Assembly: GCA_012934845.2 (NCBI GenBank) | Contig: WNNJ02002631.1 | Coordinates: 124,001-188,000 of the forward strand | From: Pomphorhynchus laevis | Taxonomy: Eukaryota > Acanthocephala > Palaeacanthocephala > Echinorhynchida > Pomphorhynchidae | Direction of reading: 5' to 3' | Length of the DNA stretch: 64,000 nucleotides | In this document: positions 23,320-35,329 of the stretch, piece by piece | Position numbering within the stretch: the stretch's first letter is position 1 | Layout of the letters: each line of letters begins with the position of its first letter | Notes under the pieces: generated by a model | Seen by the model: only the letters and a program-made list of their open reading frames with translations | Told to the model about the DNA's origin: nothing | The model's database searches: none | Program-made: the position numbers and the translations under genes

Positions 23320-23490
23320 TTGATAAAGAATTATTGGAGCTGGATCAAAGGAAAGAAGAAATTATTTTTGATATTTCGCTAATTTCTGTTAGCATCTTCA
23401 GAAAAGTGTCTGAAGATGCTAACAGAAATTAGCGAAATTAAAAACATAATTTCCTTTTTCTTTGATCCAGATCGAATAATTATTTATAAA
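23320..23490. repeat. ~170 bp inverted repeat with a 66 bp perfect core palindrome carrying the hammerhead-like motif
   Basis: The core 23373-23438 has 30 bp perfect arms and a 6-base loop. Outside it, imperfect pairing goes on through GGATCAAAG on the left and CTTTGATCC on the right. Each arm reads, outward, CTGAAGAT, GCTAA-CAGAAA-TTAGC, GAAAT. That is the box-stem-box order of copies a and c, here once on each strand. It looks like two element ends joined head to head. Confidence 0.8.
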
Positions 23491-23589
23491 TTATATTATT
23501 ATTTTTGATTTGAAGGGCTATCTTGTAATAATCTTTAAACTAACATCATGATAAAACCTCATTAGTTTAATAATAATACAAATTTATTT

Positions 23590-26500
23590 AATGTGGCAAT
23601 TGCGTACAAGCTGTACGCTTACAAGTCCACAAACAAAAATAAAAAAGTCAAGCAGATAAATTGTTTAAATGGGATCGGATTTGTCGTTTGAAGCACGGCA
23701 GGGAAGTTGATTAACGTATATGAATGGGCAGATGATTCCACGATAGAGGAGCAGCCACCAGGAATGAGCGGAGTCTAAAGGAGGTAGAGTAGTTTGGGAC
23801 ATGTAAAAGAAGGGAATTACAGGAACGCAAGGAACAGTAAACAGAACGAGAATTATCAAGAAAAGGAAGGTTGAGAAATGAAGGGGTATGAAAAGTTACA
23901 AGTCGGAAAGCAACGATAAGAAGAAGAATTTGAACATGACAATGAATTGTAGGCAAATCGAGAGAAGAAATATGGTTGGATGTATGATCAAAACGACTAA
24001 GACGGAGGAGAATTCGGACGGCTGCGTTGACGATGCGTTGTAGGGGAAGAAGAGTGGATTTAGGTTAGTTGGAAAATAGACTAAGACAATAATCGAGTCT
24101 AGAAAAAAGAAGAGAAGATATGAGGGTTATACAAGAAGGGAAATCGATCAATCTACGAACTTGACGGAGGTTGCGGAGTATCAAGGTAGATGAGCGTACT
24201 TTATTTAATACAAAAGGTTTAAGTGAAAGTCGGCTGTCAAAATGGAATCCTAGGAAAACGAGATTATCAAACACTAAGATCATGAATACGATGAGCAGGT
24301 GCGTGAGCATAGATGAGAATGTCATCAGCATATTGCATAACATGAAAGTTAAATTTATGAGAAATCGAAGACAAGTCACCGAGAAGAAGAGGGAAAAGCA
24401 TAGGGCCTAATACGGAGCCTTGTGGAACACCGGTCGGGATGGATGAAGGATGGGAGAGAGAAGATTTAGAATAGACGCGAAATGTACGGTTTGATAGATA
24501 TGAAGAAAACCATGATACAGTGTGTAAACAGAAGTCATAATCATGACGAAGACGATGTAGAAAAATCGAGTGATCGACGATGTCAAAAACAGACGATAGA
24601 TCAAGAGAAACTATGACACTACATAATGTATGATTGCGCGAGATGAGTAAGTCGTTATAAACTTAAAGACAGGCAATTTCAGTAGAGTGATTAGAGCGAA
24701 AAGCGGCTTGGAAGGGAGGAAACAAGTTATAGGAAACGAGATATGTATTAACTTGCTTAAGAACGAGACGCTCAAGGAGTTTAGAGAGGGTTGGGAGAAG
24801 TGAGATTGGACGGTACGAAGATGGTAGTGAGGAGTCGAGAGATTGCTTTTCGATGAGATGACGAACAGTGGCGCATTTCCAGATGGAAGGAAATGTACGG
24901 CTACGGATGGACGAGTTGAACAATGTGGTTAGGAAGGGTGATATAGAGGAGCAGATATTTTTAAGCAAGTGAGTTGGAATTGGGTCAGAAGGAGATGTTT
25001 TATTAGGTAATGACAGCAGAACCGAAGAAACTTCATCAGACGAAACGGGAAGAAGGTGCAATAGTTCTGAGAGGGAAGTATTTAAAGAGAAGAGTGGGTA
25101 CAAGGGGGCTACGGGTTGTAGGGAAAGTAAATTAGATAGCTTAGTTTGTAGATAAGAAGAAAATTCATCAGGATTTATATTACAAGAAGTAGATGATCGT
25201 GAAAGAATTGAGTTTAAGATTTTCCAATGAGATTTAGAGTTGGAAGATGACTCGAGTTGATTTCGCCAAAAGAGAGTACGTTTAGTACGTATAAGAATGA
25301 GATGTGAACGGCGTTGAGAAAAGTAGGAATCACGAAGATTTGGAGGGAGTGAGTTGAGTGGACGTTTAAGAAAGCGTTTATACATACGAAAAGAGTGACA
25401 GAGTCGACGCTTAGAAAGACTACAGTCAGAATCGAACCAGGGAGCATAGCGCAAGCGCTAGGAACGTCAAAGTCGACTAGGCAGAAGGTTATTGAGGATC
25501 GACGTAAGTTCAGAATCAAACAGAATGCAGAGATCATCGGGAGAGAAATAGTTAAGAGGAAGTGAAAAGAGTGAAGAATTGAGTAAGGCTGCTTAGAGAA
25601 TAGGGATATCGAGAAGTTTCCAGGGTCGACTTTCTGTAGATAATGGTATAGGCGGAGAAGGAGGATGGGGACGAGTAAGAGTAAGAGTGACAAGGAAATG
25701 ATCAAACAAACCAGGATCAGTAATTGACAAGGAGGTATAGTCATTGAAGCAGATAGGTACAGCAATGATGTCGAGAGCACCGCCGAGAATATGAGTTGGG
25801 CTTGTTGAAAGTAATTTATAGTTAAAATCAGAAAAAAAGATTAGTTAAAGTGATAGAGTCAGAGCAGCATGGCAATCAAGACGAATGTTAAAGTCACTGA
25901 GAACAAAAGAAGGAGTATAAGACAATGAACAGTGAGACATTAGATCTGCAAGGTCGTTAAAGAAGATACGTGATGGGGCAACTGAACCTGAACGGTATGC
26001 AATCACAAGTTCCAAAGGGAAAGGCGTTGATAATCTGCATGAGTAATTCGAACGAAGTGTAACGAATGTTAACGTTGATTTTACGTAAAGACATTGGGTG
26101 ACGAGCAATGGCAACTATACCGCCATGGTTAGAAGCAGTAGATATATGAGATGCAATTTGACGAGCTGATTCAACTAGAGAACAACCAGAGCGACATAGA
26201 CGACGAATAGCAAGATCGTCAAAGTCAGAGGGCCAGGATTCGGTAATGCAGAGAATATCGATCGATAATTGATCGAAGATATCTTGAAGCAAATCAGCTT
26301 TATGAAGAATGGAGCGAGTATTGAATCGACTAAGACGAAAAGTATGCTTAGGAGCGAGATCGACTAGCGAAGAATACAAGGGGGAGAGAAGGGACGCCAT
26401 CGAATTTTTGGCCTTGTGCGTACAACGTGAAAATTTTTGTTGATTTGGCGTATAGATAAGGATGACTCGCCGTTTGTTTCACGTCGATGTTTCTCAATGC

Positions 26501-27700
26501 GAGCTAAATTTAGCTGGGCAATATCAGAAGGGGAGCAGTCAGGAAAGATACGGCAAGTAGATGAAGTGGTAAGAAGTTTAAAACGTTGGGAGAGTATTAA
26601 GAGGCATGTGAACTATGTCGGAAGACGATTTTCAAGAGTGGAGGACTGAGATGATTGGATTTAGTGGATTTGTTTAAAAGACTAAAGGATACAGGATTGA
26701 TATTATTGAAGAGGGATGGGTAATCATCAGGAAGAATGGTTCTAGGATAGACCTGTAAGCAGATACATCATCATCGAGGCGAGATTGTGGAGAAGCAGAT
26801 TCTGAAAGCTTTAAGTTTGATATGATTATACAGCGATCGCAAGAAGGAAAGCGACTTCGTAGAAGTTGTGGACGGACAGAGCTGGTAGGAGTCGAGGCAG
26901 CAGAGCAAATAGAAGTGGAAATGACAGAGGTGCTTGATAGAGAATTAATATTGGTTGGAGCAAGTGTGACAGGAGCGGGGTGTTGAATAGGTTGATCAGA
27001 GATGTAACTGGAGATGATTTTAAATGAAGGTTGTAAATTATTTGGAAGTGTTACGTGGGAGGTAGAGTAAGGAGAATTAAGATAGGTTGGGGTATGAGTG
27101 ACAGGAATGGAGTGTTGAATTAGTTGATTGGAAATGTTGCTGGAAATGATTTTGATGGAAGGATGTAAATTATTGAGAAGTGATACGGGGGAGGTCGAGT
27201 AAGAAGTACGTGAAGAGAATAAAGAAGTTTGAGATTTATTTAGATTGGGGGAGGAATACGAAAGAGGAGGTACGAGATGAAAAGCTTTACCGTTAGCATT
27301 GTTAGAATGAGAAAGATTAATGGAAGTTTGGTGCGTAGTTGAACGAGAAGTGTGTGAGAGAGTATGTTGAATAATGGGAATATATGATGCGAAGTCAGAT
27401 GTTGATGCGAGGGAAACATCTAAAACAGCATTGGTCTGAGTGGTCATGTGTGGTACATAAATAGAGGAGCAGGATAGCTGTAATAGTCGTACTGATGTAC
27501 AAAAACCGCATGTGAACTGTTTACGTTTATACATCGAGTGGTCGGATATTTTAACACGAACAAGTGCCATACATCACAATCTTTGGAATCGCATCCAACT
27601 TCGAAGCTGGTATAACCATCATTGCATTCCGATGTGGAAGATTCTTGATCAGTAACAGGAATCTGAGATCGCGCTTTTTTAGGCATGACCTTTTATCGAT
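23590..27700 (-). mobile_element. LINE family B copy 2 (L2/CR1-like), ORF1 and ORF2
   Basis: The 5' end on the minus strand is near 27700. ORF1 relics (26674-27686) start PKKARSQIPVTDQESS, carry long Ser/Pro/Thr repeats, then SCDRCIIISNLKLSESASPQ. The endonuclease (25.5-26.4 kb) keeps FNTRSILHKADLL, CITESW, VLSDFNIRLD and GLFDHFLVT. RT relics follow: PSDPIPTHLLKNICSS, SSYRPISLLPTLSKLLERLV and AAFRSNHSTEIACL. A 154 bp piece present in copy 1 (39190-39343) is deleted here near 24270. The 3' end has the stem GCGTACAAGCTGTACGC (23602-23618), then TTGCCACATTAAATAAAT. Many frameshifts make it non-functional. Its coding strand is strongly pyrimidine-rich. Confidence 0.92.
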
Positions 27701-27730
27701 TGATTGAGCTTAATCCGCGAGCGTAGCTAG

Positions 27731-27890
27731 CGGAACTGACATGAATAATCTGGAACTGACATGAATAATCTGGAACTGACATGAATAATCTGGAACTGAC
27801 AGGAATAATCTGGAATTGACATGAATAATCTGGAACTGACAGGATTAATCTGGAACTGACAGGAATAATCTGGAACTGACAGGAATAATT
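27731..27890. repeat. 20 bp minisatellite, eight copies
   Basis: Eight tandem copies of GGAACTGACATGAATAATCT, with ATG/AGG and a few other variants; the last copy is slightly degraded. It lies immediately upstream of the 5' end of LINE B2, so it may be a 5' UTR promoter array of that LINE or a pre-existing minisatellite. No CRISPR-like spacers are present. 27891-28199 beyond it holds no gene that I can see. Confidence 0.9.
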
Positions 27891-28199
27891 GTAAGTAGTT
27901 ATTAGTTAGCAGCTAAGAATTTCAATTGTATGTTTATTAGAAACCAATTTTTTTTAGGTTTAGTCTGTTATATTCTATTACCACATTTTTTCAACACATT
28001 GTATGTATTTATTAAATCAAGAATAGTCAGAGGAGGGATCAGATTTTGTTTCATATGATTTAAAATAGTGCCTTTTAAATTATGACTTGCATCTAGTCAT
28101 ATAACTCCCTTCAGACCATAAAGTAACGATCAATGCGAGCGGATGAATTGAACATTATGGCGGACTACACTTATGGAACTCGAAAATGTAAGGTACATT

Positions 28200-29790
28200 A
28201 CATATCTAGGCACATCTCCAATCAGTGCCAACTCTAGTTCTCAAGGTCCGATCTCAAATTATTCCTAAATCCCGAACACTTATAACTGTTTCGATCTCAT
28301 GTAACCCTAGCATATATAAAGATATAAGTGATGACCTTCCAAAGCGCATGTGAGCACATTTCGATACATTAATCAATAAACCGGTCCGACAACTTCATTC
28401 ATAAATTTAATTTCACATGGTCAGCTAACAAATTAATTTTGGCCAATATTTTCAAATCATCAGCGTACACAATACATCCACAATTAATTTTATGCAACAA
28501 CAGGTCAACGAAAATTGTAAATAAGAGAGGTCCCAACACCGTACCTTGAGGAACACCGGTATTCAAATCTCTAGAATAAGATAGGCTTTCACCACTACGG
28601 ACATAAAATTGACGATCACTGAGGAAATTGTTGACCCAACCAACAACACTGAGGTGAATACCGTAAAAATCAATACGTAGTTTAGTGGGGAATGAGGTAC
28701 TCGATCGAATGCCTGGCTGAAGTTAAAGAAATATAACATCTACACCGTGCCTAATAGAGATCAAGTCTACCCAAACCTCACGTGCACACAAAAGATTTGA
28801 TAGGCAATATCTGCCTTTTCAAAAATCATGTTGTGCAGAACTTACATTATACGTGTTTAAATGGCAAATTATTCTACTTTGCACAATTCGCTCTAAGATC
28901 CTGCTTACGTGACTCGTCAGACTAATCGGCCTGCAGTTAATGTAATTCGACCTATCGCCTTTCTTATGAATAGGAACAACAGGGCCAATCTCCAGTCATT
29001 AGGAACAGTATAGGAATCTAAGGACATTTGGAATAAATCACAAAGCGGCCCACAAGGTGATTAGCTAATTCATTCAGAATAAACAGACATATGCCGTCAG
29101 GACCAGCAGCAGATAAAGAAGGAAAACTTAGCAAGTTGCCTAAAACTTTCTCTTTATTCACAATGATCGGAGCAGACAAACATGAAGTTAATGTAGGAAA
29201 ATCAAAATTGTTCAAAACAGAAGTGGGTGCGTACAACTTAAATACATTTGCAAATTCATTCGCGATATCAAATTGAGAATCGATTAATTGAGAACATACA
29301 TGATAGATGAAATATAACAATTGACTCGTATACTACGCCGAACATATGACCAAAATTTCTTAGGGTGTGAATAAATCGAATTAATGACAGCGTATTCATA
29401 GGCACGACGTTTAGCGATTTTAAGTCGTCGATAAGCATTCCTATATAGAGGAGCTTTCGTTAGATCCCTCTGATATGCCTTAAACAGTGTGCTACTATGC
29501 CGCAAGGAGGCCCTCAGAGTATAATCAAACCAATTAGGTCGTAAAAATTTTTTATAAATTATTTTCAATAGTGCAAATTCATCTGCGATGAATACAATTT
29601 TTTGCTTCAGTCCAAAAATCCTTAAAAGTAGAAGGACAGCGTAATGAAAAATCAACAGTATTTGCGAACCACAAGAGATTAGAAGTATCAACAAGATTAG
29701 AAGTATCAACAATTTAAAAGAATCAAGTCGATTACGAACTATCGGTTTAATATCGTCTGAAATAAATTCGAATAATCTCGCGCTGCTTAA
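28200..29790 (-). mobile_element. LINE family A copy 4, degraded linker and RT
   Basis: From 29790 down, the minus strand reads KKFLRPNWFDYTLRASLRHS, then RRAYEYAVINSIYSHPKKFW, SAAGPDGICLFIL, YRLISLTSH-like text with stops, then (A)FADDL-type text at about 28450 and KCAHMRFGRSSLISLYM near 28340. It ends near 28200 after VRDLGII. The 3' domain, hairpin and tail are missing, so this copy is broken at both ends. Numerous stops suggest an older insertion than copies 2 and 3. Confidence 0.8.
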
Positions 29791-29794
29791 ATTC

Positions 29795-30045
29795 GCCCAC
29801 GGTAAAGTCAGGAGTGTGAGTAGGCTGTCCCACCGCTCATTGAATATTTGGAATTTGTTACATGAGGACCTTCCCAGTGCTGCTAGCCATCGCCACTTCA
29901 ATAAGCTGCTGTTAAAGTGGAATGTCAATTCCGATTTAGATGCGTGGATCTATTTTGATATTTAATGTTTTGAAAACAAAATATGTGAACAGTTGAAACA
30001 GCCATTTGCGGCTAGTAACTTGTAACATTTAATAATAATTATCAT
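29795..30045 (+). mobile_element. LINE family A 3'-end fragment
   Basis: The plus frame reads HGKVRSVSRLSHRSLNIWNL, then HFNKLLLKWN, the standard last domain of family A ORF2. The 3' UTR follows, with AGCC-ATTTGC-GGCT (30000-30013) and CTTGTAACATTTAATAATAA. Only the last ~250 bases are present: a short 5'-truncated insertion lying opposite copy 4. Confidence 0.85.
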
Positions 30046-30104
30046 CGAATTCTTACTATTCACTTGAAATTACTCTCCAAATTTTGTCCCTAAACCACGA
30101 CAAG

Positions 30105-30565
30105 TCTAAAATAATGTGAATCCTCCCCCGTAAACCAAACATATCTACTCCCACTGTATATTTTGCCTCATCGATCATCCCCATAGTTCACAATCTCACT
30201 TTCTTAGGCTTTCATTTCGATGATCACCTTTCCCTTAAACCCTCCGTCCGTGACAAGGTCCGCTCGTCTAAGTTAATTCTCCGTGACATCCGCCGTATCC
30301 GCTCCCTTATCGACTTCCGTTCTTGTATTTCTCTTCTTTCATCGCTTCTTTTCCCTAAAATCGATTACTGCCTTAGCCTTTGCGCCAATTCTCCAAAATC
30401 CATCATCCTACCACTACAACCCCTCTCGACGTCCGCCGCGCTCCCCCTTTATCACATTCAAACACATCTCCGTTCACACCTTCTTGACACATGATTTACA
30501 TTTTTGTTTTGTTGTGGTCATGTAAGCGTGCGATGCCACGCATTTGCCACGTTAAAATAAATATT
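30105..30565 (+). mobile_element. LINE family B 3'-end fragment (copy 4)
   Basis: Nearly identical to 55045-55360 of family B copy 3, from the AAATAATGTGGATCCT-type block to CCTACNACTACAACC. It then jumps to the extreme 3' end, with stem GCGTG-CGATGC-CACGC (30526-30541) and ATTTGCCACGTTAAAATAA. An internal deletion separates the two parts. 30566-30904 beyond holds no gene that I can see. Confidence 0.85.
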
Positions 30566-30904
30566 TTTGAAAGCAAATAGTCAATCAACGGAGCGATGAA
30601 TATCGTAGCTAAATTGGATAGTTCAGCAGAGGTACTGAATGGCGACATTGCTCACGTATTCATTTGCAGCATCGTGATATCAAACGTCCTCAAGCTTGGA
30701 GCAGCAATGACTAATGAGACAGCAAATTCTACATGTTAATTCCCCTCGTAGTTCCTTTAATACTAAAATCATATGTTACTAAAATATAAAAAAAATCCAA
30801 ATTTGCTGGAATTGCGCCTCTAGAAATCGACCCAAATCAATTCACCGTTTTCCTAAACTCAAAATTTCTTATAGTAGTCGATCATCTGAACTTTATATTG
30901 TAAT

Positions 30905-33258
30905 TTAGACAAACACTATCTCAGTACCTTTCATTCGTCCTAATACTAATGCTTATTCGTCATAATACCAATGCCAGAAGCATGTTGAGTAAGTTTGATG
31001 ACGTCCGTGAGTTGGTGATTTCCTCCTTTTTAGATATAATCGCCATTTCTGAACGTGATTGCATAAGACATACCAGATTGTATCGTGCAAATTCCTGGAT
31101 ATCAAATATTTCGATCCGACCGTAGTACAAGAAAAGGTGGCGGTGTAGTACTGTTCATAAAGTTTTAAGGAAATGTAGACTTGCACATCAGGAAGGTACT
31201 TGTGAATTCATGTCGGTCATGTTCAGACATGGTAGTAACTGTCTTCAAATTGGAGTATTTTACCGGACTCCTAAATCTTTCGTATTAGATACTGAACTGA
31301 CGTCTATCCTAGAGAATTCTGCTACTTCCAAGAACTGCTTGATGGTTAGTGATTTTAATATTGTGGGTGTAAATCCAGAGGATCTATATTCATTGTAGAG
31401 TGACGCAATAAAAACTGATACAGAACTATGGCACTTTTTAGTAAATTATTTAAGGCTAGAACAACACAGTTCTATTCCAACGAGGTTCATGTACACTAAT
31501 GAATCGCTACTTGATTTGGTGTTTTCTAAGTCATTAACTGACGTATCTCACATTCATCAAAGATCACCTATTGGCATAAGTGATAAGTGTATTATATTAT
31601 TTAGTTTTGTTAGACGAGACAACGTCAACGGCTTATCCGCTCCCACAATAATGAAACGGCATTGGCAATCCGTCAATATAGCCCAATTAAGACAATCTGC
31701 GTCATTGCTAACATTTGTTGATCACACTAATGATATCGAAAGGCGTTAGAATATATTACACTCGGCATTAATAAAATTATCTGATTGGTTTGCACCTATC
31801 CGACTTGTTCGTAAAGGCAAGTACAACATGCCTTCTTGGTTTGATCAGGAGCTACGAGAGACTATTAAACAGCGTAATCGTCTTTTAGAGCTAAGCAGAA
31901 AGTGTCCTACTTTAAGAACTGCATATAACTTTTGTCGTAATGAGGTTGTTCGTTTAAGGGTTGCTAAGAAAAGAAAATATGAACAAAGCATCGTGAAAGA
32001 TAAAAGGTCTGTTCCCAAACGCTTTTGGGCTCATGTTAAGCGAGTTGGTACCATTAATCATCGATAATTCGCTTCAAATTGGTGGTGTGGATACTACTAC
32101 GCCATATTTGATGGCTGAAATCTTTGCAGATACAATTTTATTATCACCTGTTAATAGCTATGCTAGCAGTAACCTTGACCCTTCACATGGTAATGCGAAT
32201 ATTAGTTACATTGTGTCAACAGAATAAGTTCGTCAAGAACTATCTGCACTTTATTTCTTCAGCCACCGGTCCAGATGACATACATCCATTTCTCCTTAAA
32301 TCTACATCCGGCATCATTGCTGAGGCCATCGCCTCACTCGTTGAGCTAAGCTTGCGAACTTCATGCCTACCATCAATATGGAAAAACGCTCGTGTGATCC
32401 CTGTTTTCAAAAAGGGTGGCAAACATGATCCGGCAATCTTTAGGCCAATCAGTTTAACAAGTACTATTTGCAAAGTACTTGAGAGAATAATTAACCGCAG
32501 ATTATCGTTTTTCCTTTAGAATACAATCTTCTCAACTCAGGCCAGCATAGTTTCCGTAAGGACAGATTATGTCTTAGCAATCTTCTATGTGCAAGGGAAG
32601 CATGTACTGGTGATATTTCTAGAGGTTATGCTGTGGATGCGATCTTCCTTGATTTTAGTTGGGCATTTGATCGTGTTCCGCACGTGATGTTGCTTGGCGT
32701 TCTGCAATCATATCAAATTGATAAATGGCTAATAGATTGGATTCAGAATTTTCTATGCGACCGTCTTTTTCGCGTACGCATAAGTCAATCTTTATCATCA
32801 CCTTGAAGGGTATATATCGGTGTACTTTAAGGGTCTGTCTTGGGTCCAGTCCTCTTCAACATTTTCATAAATATCTTATTGGACGAGCTAGTTAGATCAA
32901 AGTCCTGCGAGTTCTTGGCTTTTGCAGATGACCTGAAATTATGGAGGACCATTAAGGACCTGAGGGATATTGTGTGTCCGCAGAAGGCACTAAATGTGGT
33001 ACATGGTTGGTCTCAATTAACGTGTATCCACTTAAATGTGCCCAAGTGTGTACACTTGCGTTTCGGCAAAAATAGTTTAAAATCAACCTATTACATTGGT
33101 AGTGACTGTATTGTGGAAAGAGAACATGTTCAAGACCTTGGCGTCACAGTGCACCGATCTCATAAAACGCGGGAGAATACAATGCGTGTAATCAGCGCAT
33201 TCAGGCGGATGGTGCATATAATTAGGAGTTGTTTTTCCACACCGAATCATCAGTCATA
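30905..33258 (+). mobile_element. LINE family A copy 5, endonuclease and RT
   Basis: In order: NARSMLSKFDDVRELV (endonuclease start), VSDFNIVGV (the DFN motif), TRFMYTNESLLDLVFS, IGISDKCIILF (in place of SDH), MPSWFDQELRETIKQRN (linker), SSATGPDDIHPFLLK, VIPVFKKGGKHDPAIFRPIS, then VDAIFLDFSWAFDRVPH, MGPVLFNIFINILL, LAFADDLKLW and KCVHLRFGKNSLKS. Frameshifts are frequent. The copy stops at 33258 without its last domain and meets copy 6 on the other strand. Confidence 0.88.
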
Positions 33259-33261
33259 GAG

Positions 33262-33890
33262 CAATTTCAAAAACTCATTGATAAGTATGAACAAATAGTA
33301 GTGAACCGAGAACTTTTTCTTGAGGTATACCATGTACAACACTACGTTGAGATGACAAAGTATTACCTACTTTCACACGAAATTGACGACCACACATGAA
33401 GTGCTTGATCCATAAAGTTAGGTAATAATCGATACTAATATACTCGAGAATATTTATTAATTCAGTATGTGAAATGCGATCAAATTCCTTGGAAAAATTC
33501 AAATAGACGACATCGACGAATAATCTACCTGAAGTTGCCACAGCCCATTGTTTACGAGCACGCAGAGTATTCGTTATACATGAGTGGTCATGTCGAAAAC
33601 CGTGCTTAAGTAGTGCTTGTCGAAAGTCGTTCAAGTAGTTTATTGAATCCAATCCGTTTATTAACCATTTGTGAACATTTTTTCAAGTAACTTACTTACA
33701 GTCGATGTTAATGGCCTATTTCCTGTCATTTGGAATTACCGACGTATTGAGAGAAACATTAAATAATTTTGAAAGCGGTATGCTAGTATACATTTTAATA
33801 AATTAAGGTTCTAAGTGGGGATATCGTCAAGACCAGCTGATACACATTTAAACAATTTGGATAGCTATATTTCAACTTCCTCTATTGTGA
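33262..33890 (-). mobile_element. LINE family A copy 6, RT fragment
   Basis: The minus strand reads SAGLDDIPT, TGNRPLTSTVSKLLEKMF, KHGFRHDHSCITNTLRARKQ, VDVVYLNFSKEFDRISH and VHGIPQEKVLGSLLF, in the usual RT order before the catalytic DD, which is missing. ORF 33275-33652 covers the best part. It abuts copy 5 tail to tail at about 33260. No 3' UTR remains. Confidence 0.8.
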
Positions 33891-34004
33891 CAATTATGCA
33901 CTGACTCTGATAGATTGAAGAACCATCATAATTGTTAACTTTATTTGCATTTTTTCTATTTAAAGATAGCTCAAACATATCATCATTATTATTAATAATT
34001 TATT

Positions 34005-35325
34005 AAATTGATAAACTATTCTAACTACAATACAATTATTTCGAATCGACGAGGGAACGATCCAGGAACTTACAAAGGATCGACAACAACTAATACAACA
34101 GGCAATATTCAATGCTTGCGCAAACCCGAGCGGTTCCGGGACGCATTGTTGCCCATGCAACGGTTCGAACGCAGTCTGCAAAAATTGTATGTGCGTCAAA
34201 TTTGGAAATCGGATGTACTCAAGTTGGATGTCCACTGCACACTCATGTCAGTTCCCAAACAGGTAAACATAAATTTCTTATTGCAGGACTTTTTCCGCGG
34301 ATCCTGTGCGGCATTTCACATTAAAAATTAGGTGTAGACCTTGACGCCACTAAACAATCTTTGAACTCTCTCGTCTCTGAGGTAAATGAAATGAAACACA
34401 TGCAAGCTATATCTACACCTGCTAGTGTTCAGCAATTGACATCTAATATAACCTCCCATATCCCGCTTAAACAAACGTTCGCCAGTATTATTAGAAAAGA
34501 GGTATCACGCACTGTTCTAGCAGCCCCACATGCTACGAGAATTGACTCTACTCCTTCAAAACTGGCTCAAACGTTTAGTAGGGATTCACAGAGATTTTCA
34601 ATCTCTGTTATTATTCGTGGTCTTAGGCAGTCGGGTGATGATCTTTGATTAGTTAAGGAAATTTGCTCTTTGCTAAGCGTGCAGTTGCATTCTGATAACA
34701 AGGTAAAACTACGGCGTTTCTCAGCAAAACGAGTTGATACACCACCGTGGCTCTTAATTACTGCCGACGAGTCCACCGTTACTCAGCTGCTTTCAAGATC
34801 TCACTTATTGAAAGATTCGACGAATTTGCATGATGTTTTTGTGAATGCAGACTTGTCCGTCCGAGAACGTGAGATTCAAAAATTCAAAAATTGTTACGGG
34901 AATAGCTTAATCAGAAGCGTGTTGAAAATCTTAACATTGTTTATCGCATTCGAGATTGTTGTGTAGTGCCAAGTTATTCCTAAAAGGCTACCGATGAGAA
35001 TAAATCTGGGCTGAAAAGATATCCATATGACTATCCCAAGATAGTATTCGAACTTACTTCCAGACCAATATGCCAAATTTACTCCGATTACTCCTATTTA
35101 ATGTCAAGCGACTAAACTATTTAATATCAGCGGGTATAACCTCCTGGCTTTCTTCGTTCGATTTAATAGTCCTTACTGAAACTCTTTCTACTCAATTGGT
35201 GTCCTTACCTAACTATTACATTTTTAATATTCCAGCATCGTTGGGTAACCGTGGTCGACCCTTCGCTGGCGTGTCCCTTGCTGTTAGTCCAAACTTTACA
35301 AACTGGTAAGTTAAAAAGTCATCTA
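34005..35325 (+). mobile_element. LINE family C, 5' part: ORF1 with Cys cluster, start of endonuclease
   Basis: A plus frame at 34110-34260 reads NACANPSGSGTHCCPCNG, then SNAVCKNCMCVKFGNRMYSS. This is a Cys-rich zinc-finger-like cluster of the kind seen in ORF1 of some invertebrate LINEs. An RRM-like or esterase-like block follows, starting FSISVIIRGLRQSGDD (34600) and going on through KVKLRRFSAKRVDTPPWLLI. At 35070 ORF2 opens LLRLLLFNVKRLNYLIS...LIVLTETL, an APE endonuclease start. It stops near 35325, where the tail of LINE A7 begins on the other strand. The rest of this LINE may be 42305-44550. Confidence 0.7.
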
Positions 35326-35329
35326 ACGT

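Noticed and set aside
27731-27890. CRISPR-like array
   Set aside because: The 20 bp units are directly adjacent with no unique spacers, and the genome is eukaryotic.
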